From Hyphococcus aureus (GTDB lineage: Bacteria > Pseudomonadota > Alphaproteobacteria > Caulobacterales > Parvularculaceae), in the NCBI RefSeq assembly GCF_042643165.1, contig NZ_JBHRSH010000002.1, positions 1,178,001 to 1,242,000 of the forward strand: a DNA stretch of 64,000 nt, given 5' to 3'. Both the position numbers and the translations under genes were made by a program. This document shows positions 26,347 to 35,555 of the stretch, in pieces. A model generated the notes under the pieces. It saw nothing but the letters and a program-made list of their open reading frames with translations, made no database searches and was not told where the DNA came from. How positions within the stretch are numbered: the first letter of the stretch is position 1; the number at the start of each line of letters is the position of its first letter.

Positions 26347-27990
26347 TCAGCGATAAAGCGACTCTGACATCGAGAAGAGACCCGCCGGCGCGCCGGAATC
26401 GCGGCGCACCCAGATTTCCCATAACGCCGTACGCTCCACCATCTTGAACTGCGTATAAAGGAGCGCCTCGGCGCGGCCTTTGGCTTCAGCGGTTTTCGCA
26501 TCCATCTCAAGGCGCGGCACAAATACGACATTCGCTTTTTGCGCGGCCGCCGGACCGTCCACCTGACATTGACGCGCTTCCGCCAGCACGCAAGCCGTGT
26601 CGGCGCTAGTGAGGAACGCAATGTCGAGCCCCTTGGCCGTGAGGGTGCGGGCCCGGGCCGCCGCTTCTAGGAGCATCGCCGACTGGTCGACCGGCGTCAG
26701 GGCGAAAAACTCCCGCGCTTGCGGCGTCGAGAAGCGCCCCTCCTCCACCCATTTCGCAATGGTTGGCCCGCCCGGCTGAACCAGCGCAAGCTCCGAGCGA
26801 ATATTTTCAGGCGCGGTCTTCGTGGCCTGATATTGCAGTGAGAACTGACCAGCCGCGTGAATGGCGATGACGCCGGTCCAGAAAAGAGTCAGCGCGCCTG
26901 CGGAAAGCGCGCTCGCCACGCTGGCGCGGTCATGATCGCGGAACAGCCCGTCATAGAAGGGCGAGGAAACCGAAAAACAGGCCAGCCCCGCCGCCAGTGC
27001 AAAGACCGGAAGTGCATTGGCGCCGGCAAGCCGTGCGGCGAGAAGCCCTGCAATCAGCAATCCGGTCGCTGCCGCCCAGTTTTTCCAGTGAGGCTTGCCG
27101 CCAAAAACGGCGCTCATGAGAATGATCACACCGGCGCCAAAAGCCGCCGCGCCAAGACCAAAGGCGCTTCGTTCTCCGCCTGTGATAATGTTGTGCAGTG
27201 TCAATGTTTCCGGCGCTGCGGCGGCGCGCGCCGCATTCATCCCCGGCGTCAGAAATTCCGTCACAACCGCCAGCAGGACAAAAGCGCCAAAGGCAAAAAC
27301 ATACCGCCACAGACTGTAGCGCCCGGTCAGAAACGGACAAACCGATAAGAGAATAAAACCGATCAGGGCGAAGGCCGGGTTCAGCAGCCACAGGACGAAA
27401 AGAAGGCAGCCGCCCAGCGTGCCTTCAAATCGCGACCGCGACGCGCTGTCGTCGGCGGAAACTGAAACAAAGGACAAACCGCAAACAAGCAGCAAGGCAA
27501 GACCGAGCTCTGCGGGACCGGAGAACGGCGCTGCCGCGAACCCCGCAAGGGCGGCGGTCGCCGCCACGCCAAACGCGGTCGGAAAACGTGTCGATGCTAG
27601 ATAGGCAAACGGATAAAGCACCAGAAAGGCGCCCATGGCCTTGGCGATGAGGTGCACCCGGCCCGGCGTATCCGCAAAGAAGTCCGCAGCCATCAACAGC
27701 ATCAGGTAAAACGGAGACGATTGCGCGGTCAGATCGGCCTGGCCCGCCGCCGCCGCCCGCGCCTCGGCGACCGGCGCAATCATATCAACGGTTGGCGACA
27801 GGCTTAACAACGCCGGAGAGAGCGCCGCCGCAATGACGAAGATGATCGCCGCGCCGACCGACCATAAGAATGACCAGCCCGGTTCTCTCCATGAATAGAT
27901 CGACATCGCCGCCTGGCGCGCCCGGGGCGCCGACGCCCGCCAGCCAAGCTCTGTTTCAAATGCGCCTTGTACACCTTGAGACGTGTTCAT
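26347..27990 (-). CDS. Hypothetical polytopic membrane protein with soluble C-terminal domain
   Basis: This protein of about 547 residues has some ten to twelve hydrophobic helices to about residue 390, then a soluble C-terminal domain of about 150 residues (DIAFLTSADTACVLAEARQC, MVERTALWEIWVRR). The topology resembles GT-C glycosyltransferase-like or polysaccharide-associated membrane proteins, but no motif I can name is present. ATG 27990 has AGGGG upstream; an upstream in-frame start near 28038 is possible. It is convergent with cysQ. Confidence 0.6.
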   Translation of the reverse strand: MNTSQGVQGAFETELGWRASAPRARQAAMSIYSWREPGWSFLWSVGAAIIFVIAAALSPALLSLSPTVDMIAPVAEARAAAAGQADLTAQSSPFYLMLLMAADFFADTPGRVHLIAKAMGAFLVLYPFAYLASTRFPTAFGVAATAALAGFAAAPFSGPAELGLALLLVCGLSFVSVSADDSASRSRFEGTLGGCLLFVLWLLNPAFALIGFILLSVCPFLTGRYSLWRYVFAFGAFVLLAVVTEFLTPGMNAARAAAAPETLTLHNIITGGERSAFGLGAAAFGAGVIILMSAVFGGKPHWKNWAAATGLLIAGLLAARLAGANALPVFALAAGLACFSVSSPFYDGLFRDHDRASVASALSAGALTLFWTGVIAIHAAGQFSLQYQATKTAPENIRSELALVQPGGPTIAKWVEEGRFSTPQAREFFALTPVDQSAMLLEAAARARTLTAKGLDIAFLTSADTACVLAEARQCQVDGPAAAQKANVVFVPRLEMDAKTAEAKGRAEALLYTQFKMVERTALWEIWVRRDSGAPAGLFSMSESLYR

Positions 27991-28172
27991 CTGGGACAAC
28001 CCCTGACCGTTACCGACCCGGCGGGACGCGCCCGCCAATCCTTAACGGGGACGTTGCAAGTCGCCTGCCGGAGGCCAGGACGCCGGGAGAAAATCGCCTG
28101 AAAATAGCGCCTTACGGTTTTGCCATGAGATTGGCGCTGTTATCATCAAGGTTACTGCGTTAACGAGGCGCC

Positions 28173-28856
28173 ATGCGCACCCTGTTTCATATGCCCCTTG
28201 ATCCCGCCTCGCGGATGATCCGGATCGCCCTCGCCGAAAAGGGCCTGCCGGCCCAGCTCATTGAGATGCGGCCATGGTCGGACGAAGACGGCGCCCTCGC
28301 CGCCGTCAATCCCGCCGGAACCATCCCGGTGCTCACCGATGATGCGCCCACAGGAGAAGAGGTCTCGATCTCACCAGCCTTCGCCATCATCGAGTTTCTC
28401 GAGGAAGCCTATTCCAGCGAACCGCTCCTGCCGTCGACCTCGGCCGGGCGCGCGGAAGCGCGGCGCCTGACCGCATGGTTTCTGGACAAATTCGAGACAG
28501 ATGTTTCCGCGCACACCCTGCGCGAGCGCATCGACAAAAGGCTGATGCGCCGGGGCCAACCCGACTATGAACGTCTCAAGGCCGGCGCCGAAGCGCTCTC
28601 CTGGCATCTCGATTACACATCCTGGTTGCTGGAGCAGCGCTACTGGCTCGCCGGTGAGCGGATGACCGTCGCTGACCTCGCCGCCGCCGGTCAGCTTTCG
28701 GCCCTCGACTATATCGACCTTGTGCCCTGGGATAAATTTCCGTCCGTCAAGGACTGGTATGCGCGCCTGAAATCGCGCCCCTCCCTGCGGCCGGTGCTGC
28801 GCGACCGCATCGACGGCCTGCCGCCGCCCGCCCATTACGACAATCCGGATTTTTAG
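28173..28856 (+). CDS. Glutathione S-transferase family protein
   Basis: This 227-residue protein has the thioredoxin-fold N-terminus MRTLFHMPLDPASRMIRIAL and the glutathione-binding NPAGTIPVLTDD. The C-terminal helical domain contains YWLAGERMTVADLAAAGQLS, the N-capping box region. It is cytosolic. It lies five bases before queG, so the two are probably cotranscribed, which is a common arrangement in alphaproteobacteria. The substrate is unknown. Confidence 0.88.
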   Translation: MRTLFHMPLDPASRMIRIALAEKGLPAQLIEMRPWSDEDGALAAVNPAGTIPVLTDDAPTGEEVSISPAFAIIEFLEEAYSSEPLLPSTSAGRAEARRLTAWFLDKFETDVSAHTLRERIDKRLMRRGQPDYERLKAGAEALSWHLDYTSWLLEQRYWLAGERMTVADLAAAGQLSALDYIDLVPWDKFPSVKDWYARLKSRPSLRPVLRDRIDGLPPPAHYDNPDF

Positions 28857-28861
28857 CGCTC

Positions 28862-29974
28862 ATGAGCGATGCGTTGACTTCGCGCATTACCGCCAAAGCG
28901 AAAGAGGCCGGTTTTGACGCCGCCGGTTTTGCGCCTGCGCACCTGCCGGACAGCGTGCGCGAAAGGCTGATGCGGTTTCTTGATCTTGGCCGTCACGGCG
29001 CCATGGGGTGGATGGAAGCGCGCGCCGATCAGCGCGCGCACCCGCAATCGCTCTGGCCGGACGCCAAAAGCGTGATCATGCTCGGCATGAATTACGGACC
29101 GGACAAAGATCCGCTGGAGGCGCTCAAAGAAAAGTCAAACGGCGTCATTTCCATTTACGCCCAGAATCGCGACTATCATGACGTCGTAAAAAAGCGCCTG
29201 AAACGCGTCGCCCGCGACATTGCGGAGGAAACCGGCGCCGAGGTGAAGGTCTTTGTCGATACTGCGCCGGTTATGGAAAAACCGCTCGCCGCGCGCGCAG
29301 GCATTGGCTGGCAGGGAAAGCACACCAATCTCGTCTCGCGCGACTTCGGCTCGTGGCTGTTTCTCGGCGCCATCTTCACGACGCTCGACCTCGCCCCGGA
29401 CAAACCCGACTCCGACCATTGCGGCTCGTGCAGCAATTGCCTCGACATCTGCCCTACAAAGGCGTTCCCCGCGCCCTACCAGCTCGATGCGCAGCGTTGC
29501 ATTTCCTATCTCACCATCGAACACCCCGGTCCCATCCCACGGGAGTTCCGCAAGGCCATGGGCAACCGCATCTATGGCTGCGACGACTGCCTTGCTGTTT
29601 GTCCGTGGAATAAATTCGCCGGGCGCGCCCGCGAGATTGCATTTCACGCCCGTGACGACTTGACGGCGCCGTCCCTGCGCGATCTCGCCCGGCTGGACGA
29701 TCCAGCGTTTCGACAGCTTTTCTCAGGATCGCCGGTCAAGCGCACCGGCCGTGATCGTTTCGTGCGCAATGTGCTCATCGCTATTGGCAATTCCGGCGAT
29801 GAAAGCCTGGCGCAGGCGGCGACGGACCTGCTTGGCGATGAGAGCGCCCTTGTCCGCGGCGCGGCCGTGTGGGCCCTATCGCAATTGGCGCCGCAACGCT
29901 TCGAGGCGTTGCGCGGCGACTACCTCCCGCAGGAACCTGACGAAACCGTGCGCGCCGAATGGCGGGCGGTTTAG
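28862..29974 (+). CDS. queG: Epoxyqueuosine reductase
   Basis: This 370-residue protein has two [4Fe-4S] clusters, CGSCSNCLDICPTKAFPAPY and YGCDDCLAVCPWNKFA, with RDYHDVVKKRLKRVARDI upstream. A short HEAT-like C-terminus (ESALVRGAAVWALSQLAPQR) completes it. It performs the last step of queuosine synthesis in tRNA, a cobalamin-dependent reduction. The TAG stop overlaps the stop of the convergent G8-domain gene by four bases. Confidence 0.95.
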   Translation: MSDALTSRITAKAKEAGFDAAGFAPAHLPDSVRERLMRFLDLGRHGAMGWMEARADQRAHPQSLWPDAKSVIMLGMNYGPDKDPLEALKEKSNGVISIYAQNRDYHDVVKKRLKRVARDIAEETGAEVKVFVDTAPVMEKPLAARAGIGWQGKHTNLVSRDFGSWLFLGAIFTTLDLAPDKPDSDHCGSCSNCLDICPTKAFPAPYQLDAQRCISYLTIEHPGPIPREFRKAMGNRIYGCDDCLAVCPWNKFAGRAREIAFHARDDLTAPSLRDLARLDDPAFRQLFSGSPVKRTGRDRFVRNVLIAIGNSGDESLAQAATDLLGDESALVRGAAVWALSQLAPQRFEALRGDYLPQEPDETVRAEWRAV

Positions 29975-32900
29975 ATTTCCACCGTTACCTGCACATGGCC
30001 TTTGGTGAAATTGCCGTTGTCGTCTTCGACCCAGTACCAGAATTCATCTGATCCTGAATAATTAGGATCGGCTGCATATGTAAGCGTACCGTCGTCATTC
30101 TGGTAGATGGATCCATGAGTGGCGTAAGTGAACCCATCCACCGCAAGCGCATCGCCTTCTGGATCGAAATCATTAGACAAGACATCGAGAACGATAGATT
30201 CATCTGCACCGACCGTAGCAAAATCAGTGCGTGCGACAGGTCCGGCATCAGAAAGGTCAAGCACTCCGTTGTAACGCGGCGTTTCAGGAAAATCACTGAA
30301 GTTCCGTTCCCACTCCACGACAACGCCAGTCTTGTCGATGGCGCCAGTGGCGCGATCAGAATAATACTGATCGATCACTGTTACTTTGCGTCCATCTGGA
30401 AGCGTCCAATAACCTTCTTCGATCACTGCTTTCTGGATCGTGAAATAGTCAAACCGGATCGGGTCCCAAGTGGGAGACACTTTGTCGGGTCCGATTTCAT
30501 CTGTCAGTGTGCCGGTAAGGTCTATATATCCGCGTGATTCCGGTGTTGGCGTGACAGGCACATTTTTAATATCAGAGTCGAATATGAGGCGGCCGTCAAC
30601 GAGGTCCGCGCGAGTCATAAACCGGTCCTGCGGCAGAGTATTGTGAATATCCGTTGTAGCGCCGTCTACATTCACATCGATGAAGACGTAACCCCAATCC
30701 CCGTCAAAGGGATGATTCATGCCCGATGTATCACGCGTTAAATGAACGCCTGTTGGGAAGCCTACGATGTCGGCGCCGTTGATCACCATGGAAACAGTGG
30801 CGGGGCCAAACTCGATCCCGCGCCACACATGCCCGCCGGAAGACCCATCTGTGGCGAGTAAATCAATGTCTTTAAGGGTGTAATGTGCTGTATATTGAAG
30901 GTGGATGCCGGTGCCGACTTCCCAACCTTGAAAATCATCAATTACCGAACGCACGTCGTGATACTGTTCGGAGTTCGGCTTGATGACTTCAAGTCCAATG
31001 CCGACAGCGAATGCTTCATTTCCCTTGAAGGAGCTGATTGCGGGCAGGTGGATCGCAGATTCATCATTATACCGCAAACTTTCCGACATATGCGCTGTGT
31101 CGGTGTCGACAGGGATAGGTCCGCCAGCGTTACGCGACATATAAACGAAGCCATGTCCGCCAGGAACGCCTGCAGCAACGTTGTCCACCGCCTCCACAAG
31201 CCGGCCCTGAAACCAGAATCCCGCGCCTGTGCGGCCAAGATCGAAGGCAACGACATCCTCATGCCACTTTGCACCGCCGCCATTGCCGATAGACTTAATG
31301 GCGATATTGTGCGACCAGCGGCCGATTTCATTGCCCGTTTCCGCAACGAACGCCGCGCCGTAAACGTCATAGGCCGCGTTGTCCGTCATGATCGCATTTG
31401 AATCATGATGGACATAGCCCCAGCCCGGCGAGCCCCAGACCGCGTTGCCGACAATCATGGCGGGGTCATCAACATCGGTGACGCCGGCGCGGTGAATATG
31501 CAGTGAGTAGCGAGCCTTGACGTTGCTGTCGCTTTCGACGTGATCAAGGTCGGCGACATCAAAGGCCCGTTCTGACTTGTCCGTGCGGCCGAGTTCATAG
31601 AACTCCGCATAGCGCACATCGATATTGTCGGAATGCATGAACATGGTGTGTCCACGCTGATGCACCGGCACATCGTCGGCGTTTTCCGTCTCAAAGCGAG
31701 CATTGCGGCTGTAATTCGCCACATAGGCTTTAAGGTCCGCCCGCGGGCCATCATGATCGAACTGAAGCGGCGTGTCGAAGTAAATTGTATTGCCTTCAAT
31801 TCTGGTGATGACGAGTTCTTCATCCTCGGTCTGGTCATCACGCGCTACAGTCGGCTCGACCTGTTCGCTTTCCGTCAAATGTGTGCCGGTTAACACCAAT
31901 TTGTCGCCGACTTGCCATCCGTCCGGCGGCGACTCCAGCGTCAGGGACGTGTCGCCCATCATCGGGTCAGCGGCGACTTTGAGGAAAGTTTCCTTTTCAG
32001 CGCCGTGAATTTGCACATCGCCATGGCTGATAAGGCCGCGTGAAAGCAACATCGGGTCCCAGCTGACATCGATAGGACCATTGTCGGCAAACTGAATGAC
32101 CGTTTCGACATTGGCGGCGACCGGATTATCCGCCGTCCCGATGGTCAGCTTGCCGGTCGGCGAGACAACAAATGTGTCCACCTCCATGAAGGTGTCGGCG
32201 TCAGTGGCGAAAGTGAGGGCGCCATCAACGCGGACTGTAAAGAGCGAGACTGGGCTTTCCCCGTCATAGTCGACTTCAACGCCGTCAGGGATCAGCACCT
32301 TCGCATGTTCGCCCGGCACTTCGCCGTTCGCCCAGGTGTTGGGATCAAACCATGAGCCGTTATTGACGGCGACATGAGTCGCCTCGCTCACCGGCACCAG
32401 ATTAAGCACCGCCATATGCTCAGACGCTTTCATGGGGTCGTCAGGATGCACATGCGAATGATCTTCTTCCGCCGGCATGCCGCCATGGCCGTCATGGCCG
32501 CCCATATCCATGTCATCATCCGCGCCATCATTCACGGCGACATGGACTTCGACTTGCGCGCGGCTCAGATTGCCATTGCTGTCGCGAACTTCATATTCAA
32601 AGCTCGCCATTCCTTCATAGCCGTCGTCCGGCGTGAAATGCACCACCCCGTCGTGAAGCATCACCGTGCCATGCGACGCGCCAAAAACACGAACAAGCTG
32701 CGCGCTGACGCCTTCAGGAACAATATCGTTGGAGAGAAGATCGCTGGCTGAAATCTGGATGCCTTCGCCGGCGTCCGCATGGAACTGATCGTCGCTAACC
32801 GCTTCAATCGGGGCTGGCGCAACCGGAATTGTCGGCGTCACAGGAATCACCGGCGGCGTCGGCGCCCCGCCGCCATTGCCGCTGTTGCCGCCGCCATTAT

Positions 32901-33153
32901 TTCCACGATCGCCGCCCGGCTCCGGTTCGCCGCGGCCTTTTAACGGTCCGTCATTGCCGCCAATCGTGTAGCAGCCCTCAAGCGCCAGCAAGGGAGCAAG
33001 CAGGCTGGCCTGCGCGAGACGCTGTTTTGACCTGTTTTTGCTGTTTTTTCGTCCACCCCTGCCCGGCGCTCGCGCATTGCGGCTTGCTTCATCAACCAGA
33101 TCGGTGAAATCGAGACGGGCGGCGCTATCGCGGGCGGCGAAATCGAAACTCAT
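29971..33153 (-). CDS. Large G8-domain surface protein with cadherin-like domains and a metal-binding-like linker
   Basis: The product is about 1060 residues. Residues 1-50 are charged. A short hydrophobic segment, SLLAPLLALEGCYTIGG, follows, with a lipobox-like LEGC at C61. Next come a Gly/Pro linker, a cadherin-like domain (about 118-208), a His/Asp/Met stretch (about 210-240, GGHDGHGGMPAEEDHSHVHP) and a G8 domain (about 265-390, GSWFDPNTWANGEVPGEHAK). A long parallel-beta-helix-like region and a C-terminal cadherin-like domain (SGSDEFWYWVEDDNGN) finish it. G8 is shared with eukaryotic CEMIP/TMEM2 and bacterial extracellular proteins. ATG 33153 is chosen; a GTG at 33168 is also possible. 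A surface carbohydrate-binding or adhesion role is inferred. No sorting tail is present. Confidence 0.8.
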   Translation of the reverse strand: MSFDFAARDSAARLDFTDLVDEASRNARAPGRGGRKNSKNRSKQRLAQASLLAPLLALEGCYTIGGNDGPLKGRGEPEPGGDRGNNGGGNSGNGGGAPTPPVIPVTPTIPVAPAPIEAVSDDQFHADAGEGIQISASDLLSNDIVPEGVSAQLVRVFGASHGTVMLHDGVVHFTPDDGYEGMASFEYEVRDSNGNLSRAQVEVHVAVNDGADDDMDMGGHDGHGGMPAEEDHSHVHPDDPMKASEHMAVLNLVPVSEATHVAVNNGSWFDPNTWANGEVPGEHAKVLIPDGVEVDYDGESPVSLFTVRVDGALTFATDADTFMEVDTFVVSPTGKLTIGTADNPVAANVETVIQFADNGPIDVSWDPMLLSRGLISHGDVQIHGAEKETFLKVAADPMMGDTSLTLESPPDGWQVGDKLVLTGTHLTESEQVEPTVARDDQTEDEELVITRIEGNTIYFDTPLQFDHDGPRADLKAYVANYSRNARFETENADDVPVHQRGHTMFMHSDNIDVRYAEFYELGRTDKSERAFDVADLDHVESDSNVKARYSLHIHRAGVTDVDDPAMIVGNAVWGSPGWGYVHHDSNAIMTDNAAYDVYGAAFVAETGNEIGRWSHNIAIKSIGNGGGAKWHEDVVAFDLGRTGAGFWFQGRLVEAVDNVAAGVPGGHGFVYMSRNAGGPIPVDTDTAHMSESLRYNDESAIHLPAISSFKGNEAFAVGIGLEVIKPNSEQYHDVRSVIDDFQGWEVGTGIHLQYTAHYTLKDIDLLATDGSSGGHVWRGIEFGPATVSMVINGADIVGFPTGVHLTRDTSGMNHPFDGDWGYVFIDVNVDGATTDIHNTLPQDRFMTRADLVDGRLIFDSDIKNVPVTPTPESRGYIDLTGTLTDEIGPDKVSPTWDPIRFDYFTIQKAVIEEGYWTLPDGRKVTVIDQYYSDRATGAIDKTGVVVEWERNFSDFPETPRYNGVLDLSDAGPVARTDFATVGADESIVLDVLSNDFDPEGDALAVDGFTYATHGSIYQNDDGTLTYAADPNYSGSDEFWYWVEDDNGNFTKGHVQVTVEI

Positions 33154-33358
33154 ACTTTGTCCACGCACATTGTTGATAGGCTGAGAGAGAGGATTGAAGA
33201 CTAGCCGTCGACGGGGAAAAGGTTGATTGACGCGATTGTTAGAATTGTTCGGAAAGGGATGGATTCATGCGGGGTATGGCGCGAATTACACAGAGTTAAT
33301 CGCCTTGCGCGGAAACTATTCGACCGCGCGCGTCAAGAGTTTAACAAGGTGTTGCCCG

Positions 33359-33396
33359 AAAAAATCAAATGGTTTGAGTTAAACAAAAACCATTTG
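33359..33396 (-). terminator. Rho-independent terminator after the oxidoreductase-epimerase gene
   Basis: On the minus strand CAAATGGTTT pairs with AAACCATTTG (33396-33387 with 33375-33366) around an 11-base loop. ATTTTTT follows at once. It starts 11 bases beyond the stop at 33407, as expected for the end of the minus-strand polysaccharide operon. The stem is AT-rich, so strength is uncertain. Confidence 0.65.
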
Positions 33397-33406
33397 CAAA
33401 CAGTCT

Positions 33407-35539
33407 TTATGACTTGCTAACGCCGAACAGATTTGCGGTCGCGACGCCGCGTTCGACAAATTTCTGCTTATCCTGCTCCGGCGTCCAGCCAAGAACGGAT
33501 TTCGCCGTTTCATTGGCGTAAGGCGACAATTGCGCCCGGGATTTCCAGTCGCGAAAACTGGGCTCCGTAAGGCCCTGTTTTTTGACGAGATAGCGCTTCA
33601 GCCAATATTTGACCATATCCACCATGTAATAGGTCCACAGCGGCGTCGGTTTTGCGCGCATCGCCACGCCATAGGCGTCTTCAATCGCCGCAAAATAGTC
33701 ATGAGACGAAAGCATCGGCTCGCCAATCAGATTAAACGAAGCGCCCGCCGCACCATCCGTTTCCAGTGCGAGGACCAGACCGTCCGCAACGTCATCGACC
33801 AGCACAAACGGCATGATGTTCTTGCCATCACCCCACAATTTACAGGCGGTCGCGCCGCGCCACATGGCGATGCCCCAATGCTGCAAGGGGCCGCCTTCGC
33901 CGATAACGATACCGGGCCGGGCGATGACAAGCGGCAGCCCGCGTTCGCTTTCGAGCTTTTTCAACTCGGCCTCACACGCCGCCTTCGAGCGCGCATAGAG
34001 ATTGCGCCGCGTCAGGTCGTGATCGAACGGCGTCTCCTCGTTGATGGGACGATCGGGTTGCGAGGCGTCATAGGAATCAATCGTGCCGGTATAGACCAGC
34101 CGCGCAACACCCGCCGCCAGACACGCTTCACCGATGCGCTTTGTGACGCCCACATCGTTTTCAAGATAGCCTTCCCAGCTTGTCTCCGTCGCGCGCGCAA
34201 GGTGAAACACGGAACGAACGCCTTCCATTGCGGCGCGCAAATCGTCGTCGGATTTCAGGCTGCCTGTAAAGACTGTAATGCGTCCGTCCTCGCGATCGAA
34301 GCCGCCGCCCGATCCACGGGAGAAAACACGCACATCATAGCCTTTGTCCGCTAGCGCATGACAAAGCGCGCGGCCGATAAAACCCGTGCCGCCAATCACA
34401 AGCGTGGTCTCACCTTTTGCCGGCGCCACATTGCGCGCAGGCGGCGGCGCCTTTGGCATGAATTGAGGGCGCGCAACATCCAGCGCCTGTTCAATCATCG
34501 CTGTCGCATTCGCCGCAAGCCCGGCGGATAAACGCCGGTCCACAGGAGCGCCCGCCTTCAAAGAAGCATAGAAACTGTCGACAGCACGCTGGATTGAAAG
34601 GCCATAGGGCGCGAGACCGTTCAGTGATTTCAACTGGCGAAACGCATTGGAAAAACCTGTCCCCATCGCCTGCCCCGCAACAGAAAGCTGGCGCGCAAGC
34701 GGTCCCGCCACAATGTCCTGCATGGATGCGCGCTCGCGCAGATAGGAATCCTCGGCGAAATTATAACTGGCGACAGCGCCGAGACCGCGCAGGCGAATGC
34801 TGCGGTTATCCTCGCCCTCGACCAGCGACAGGTTAAGCACGACAGAGGCGCCCTTCGCCACACCCGCTATGCGCCAGCTTTGATAATGACCGACGCCGCC
34901 CGGCAAGGTGACCGGGTTGCGCATGGATACGCTGATATTTTTCAACTCGCCAAAGAGATCAGCGACAAAGGCGAAAAGATGCGGGCCGATTTCAAACAGG
35001 ATGTTTTCCGGCGCACGCAGCATCCACAGATTGTAAGGACCGGAGCGCAAGGGCGGCAGCGGGAATTGCCAGTTCGCCTCGAAGCTATCGATCGGACCGA
35101 TGAGGCGCGTTTCGATATCCGCCTTCAACCGGTCATAGGACGGCAGCATCAGAAAGTTGTGATTGACGCCGAGCGCGACATTATTTTTTTGCGCGAGCGC
35201 TTCGAGACGGCGGCAATCATCAGAGCTGAGTGTGAACGGCTTTTCGACGAAGGCGGAAAGTCCGGCTTCAAGAATTTTCGCGGTTGCATCCGCATGAAGG
35301 TGCGGCGGCGTCAACACATGGACGCAATCCGCGACATTGGCGGCAAGAAGGTCGCCCAACGACGTGAAGACATGCGGTGCGCCATAGGCGTTCGCAATCC
35401 CTTCGGCGGCGCCGCGCGACAAATCGCAAACAGCCACAAGGTCAACGCCCGGCGTTCGCTTCAGAGCATCTGCATGCCATGATGATATATATCCGGCGCC
35501 CAGAAGCGCTGTTCTGATCGGCTTATTGTTCATGCTCAT
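33407..35539 (-). CDS. Fusion of a Gfo/Idh/MocA oxidoreductase and an SDR-type sugar epimerase/dehydratase
   Basis: The protein is about 710 residues with two complete domains. Residues 1 to about 365 are a Gfo/Idh/MocA oxidoreductase: LLGAGYISSWHADALKR is the NAD(P) motif, VEKPFTLS carries the catalytic EKP lysine, and GVNHNFLML follows. After a Pro/Ala linker, residues of about 380-700 are an extended SDR: VIGGTGFIGRALCHALADKG and YARSKAACE (YxxxK). Both active sites look intact, suggesting two consecutive steps on one nucleotide sugar or its derivative. ATG 35539 or 35533 is the likely start, directly behind a GT2 gene. It is the last gene of the operon. Confidence 0.85.
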   Translation of the reverse strand: MSMNNKPIRTALLGAGYISSWHADALKRTPGVDLVAVCDLSRGAAEGIANAYGAPHVFTSLGDLLAANVADCVHVLTPPHLHADATAKILEAGLSAFVEKPFTLSSDDCRRLEALAQKNNVALGVNHNFLMLPSYDRLKADIETRLIGPIDSFEANWQFPLPPLRSGPYNLWMLRAPENILFEIGPHLFAFVADLFGELKNISVSMRNPVTLPGGVGHYQSWRIAGVAKGASVVLNLSLVEGEDNRSIRLRGLGAVASYNFAEDSYLRERASMQDIVAGPLARQLSVAGQAMGTGFSNAFRQLKSLNGLAPYGLSIQRAVDSFYASLKAGAPVDRRLSAGLAANATAMIEQALDVARPQFMPKAPPPARNVAPAKGETTLVIGGTGFIGRALCHALADKGYDVRVFSRGSGGGFDREDGRITVFTGSLKSDDDLRAAMEGVRSVFHLARATETSWEGYLENDVGVTKRIGEACLAAGVARLVYTGTIDSYDASQPDRPINEETPFDHDLTRRNLYARSKAACEAELKKLESERGLPLVIARPGIVIGEGGPLQHWGIAMWRGATACKLWGDGKNIMPFVLVDDVADGLVLALETDGAAGASFNLIGEPMLSSHDYFAAIEDAYGVAMRAKPTPLWTYYMVDMVKYWLKRYLVKKQGLTEPSFRDWKSRAQLSPYANETAKSVLGWTPEQDKQKFVERGVATANLFGVSKS

Positions 35540-35555
35540 CGCGCGGTTCGCGGCC

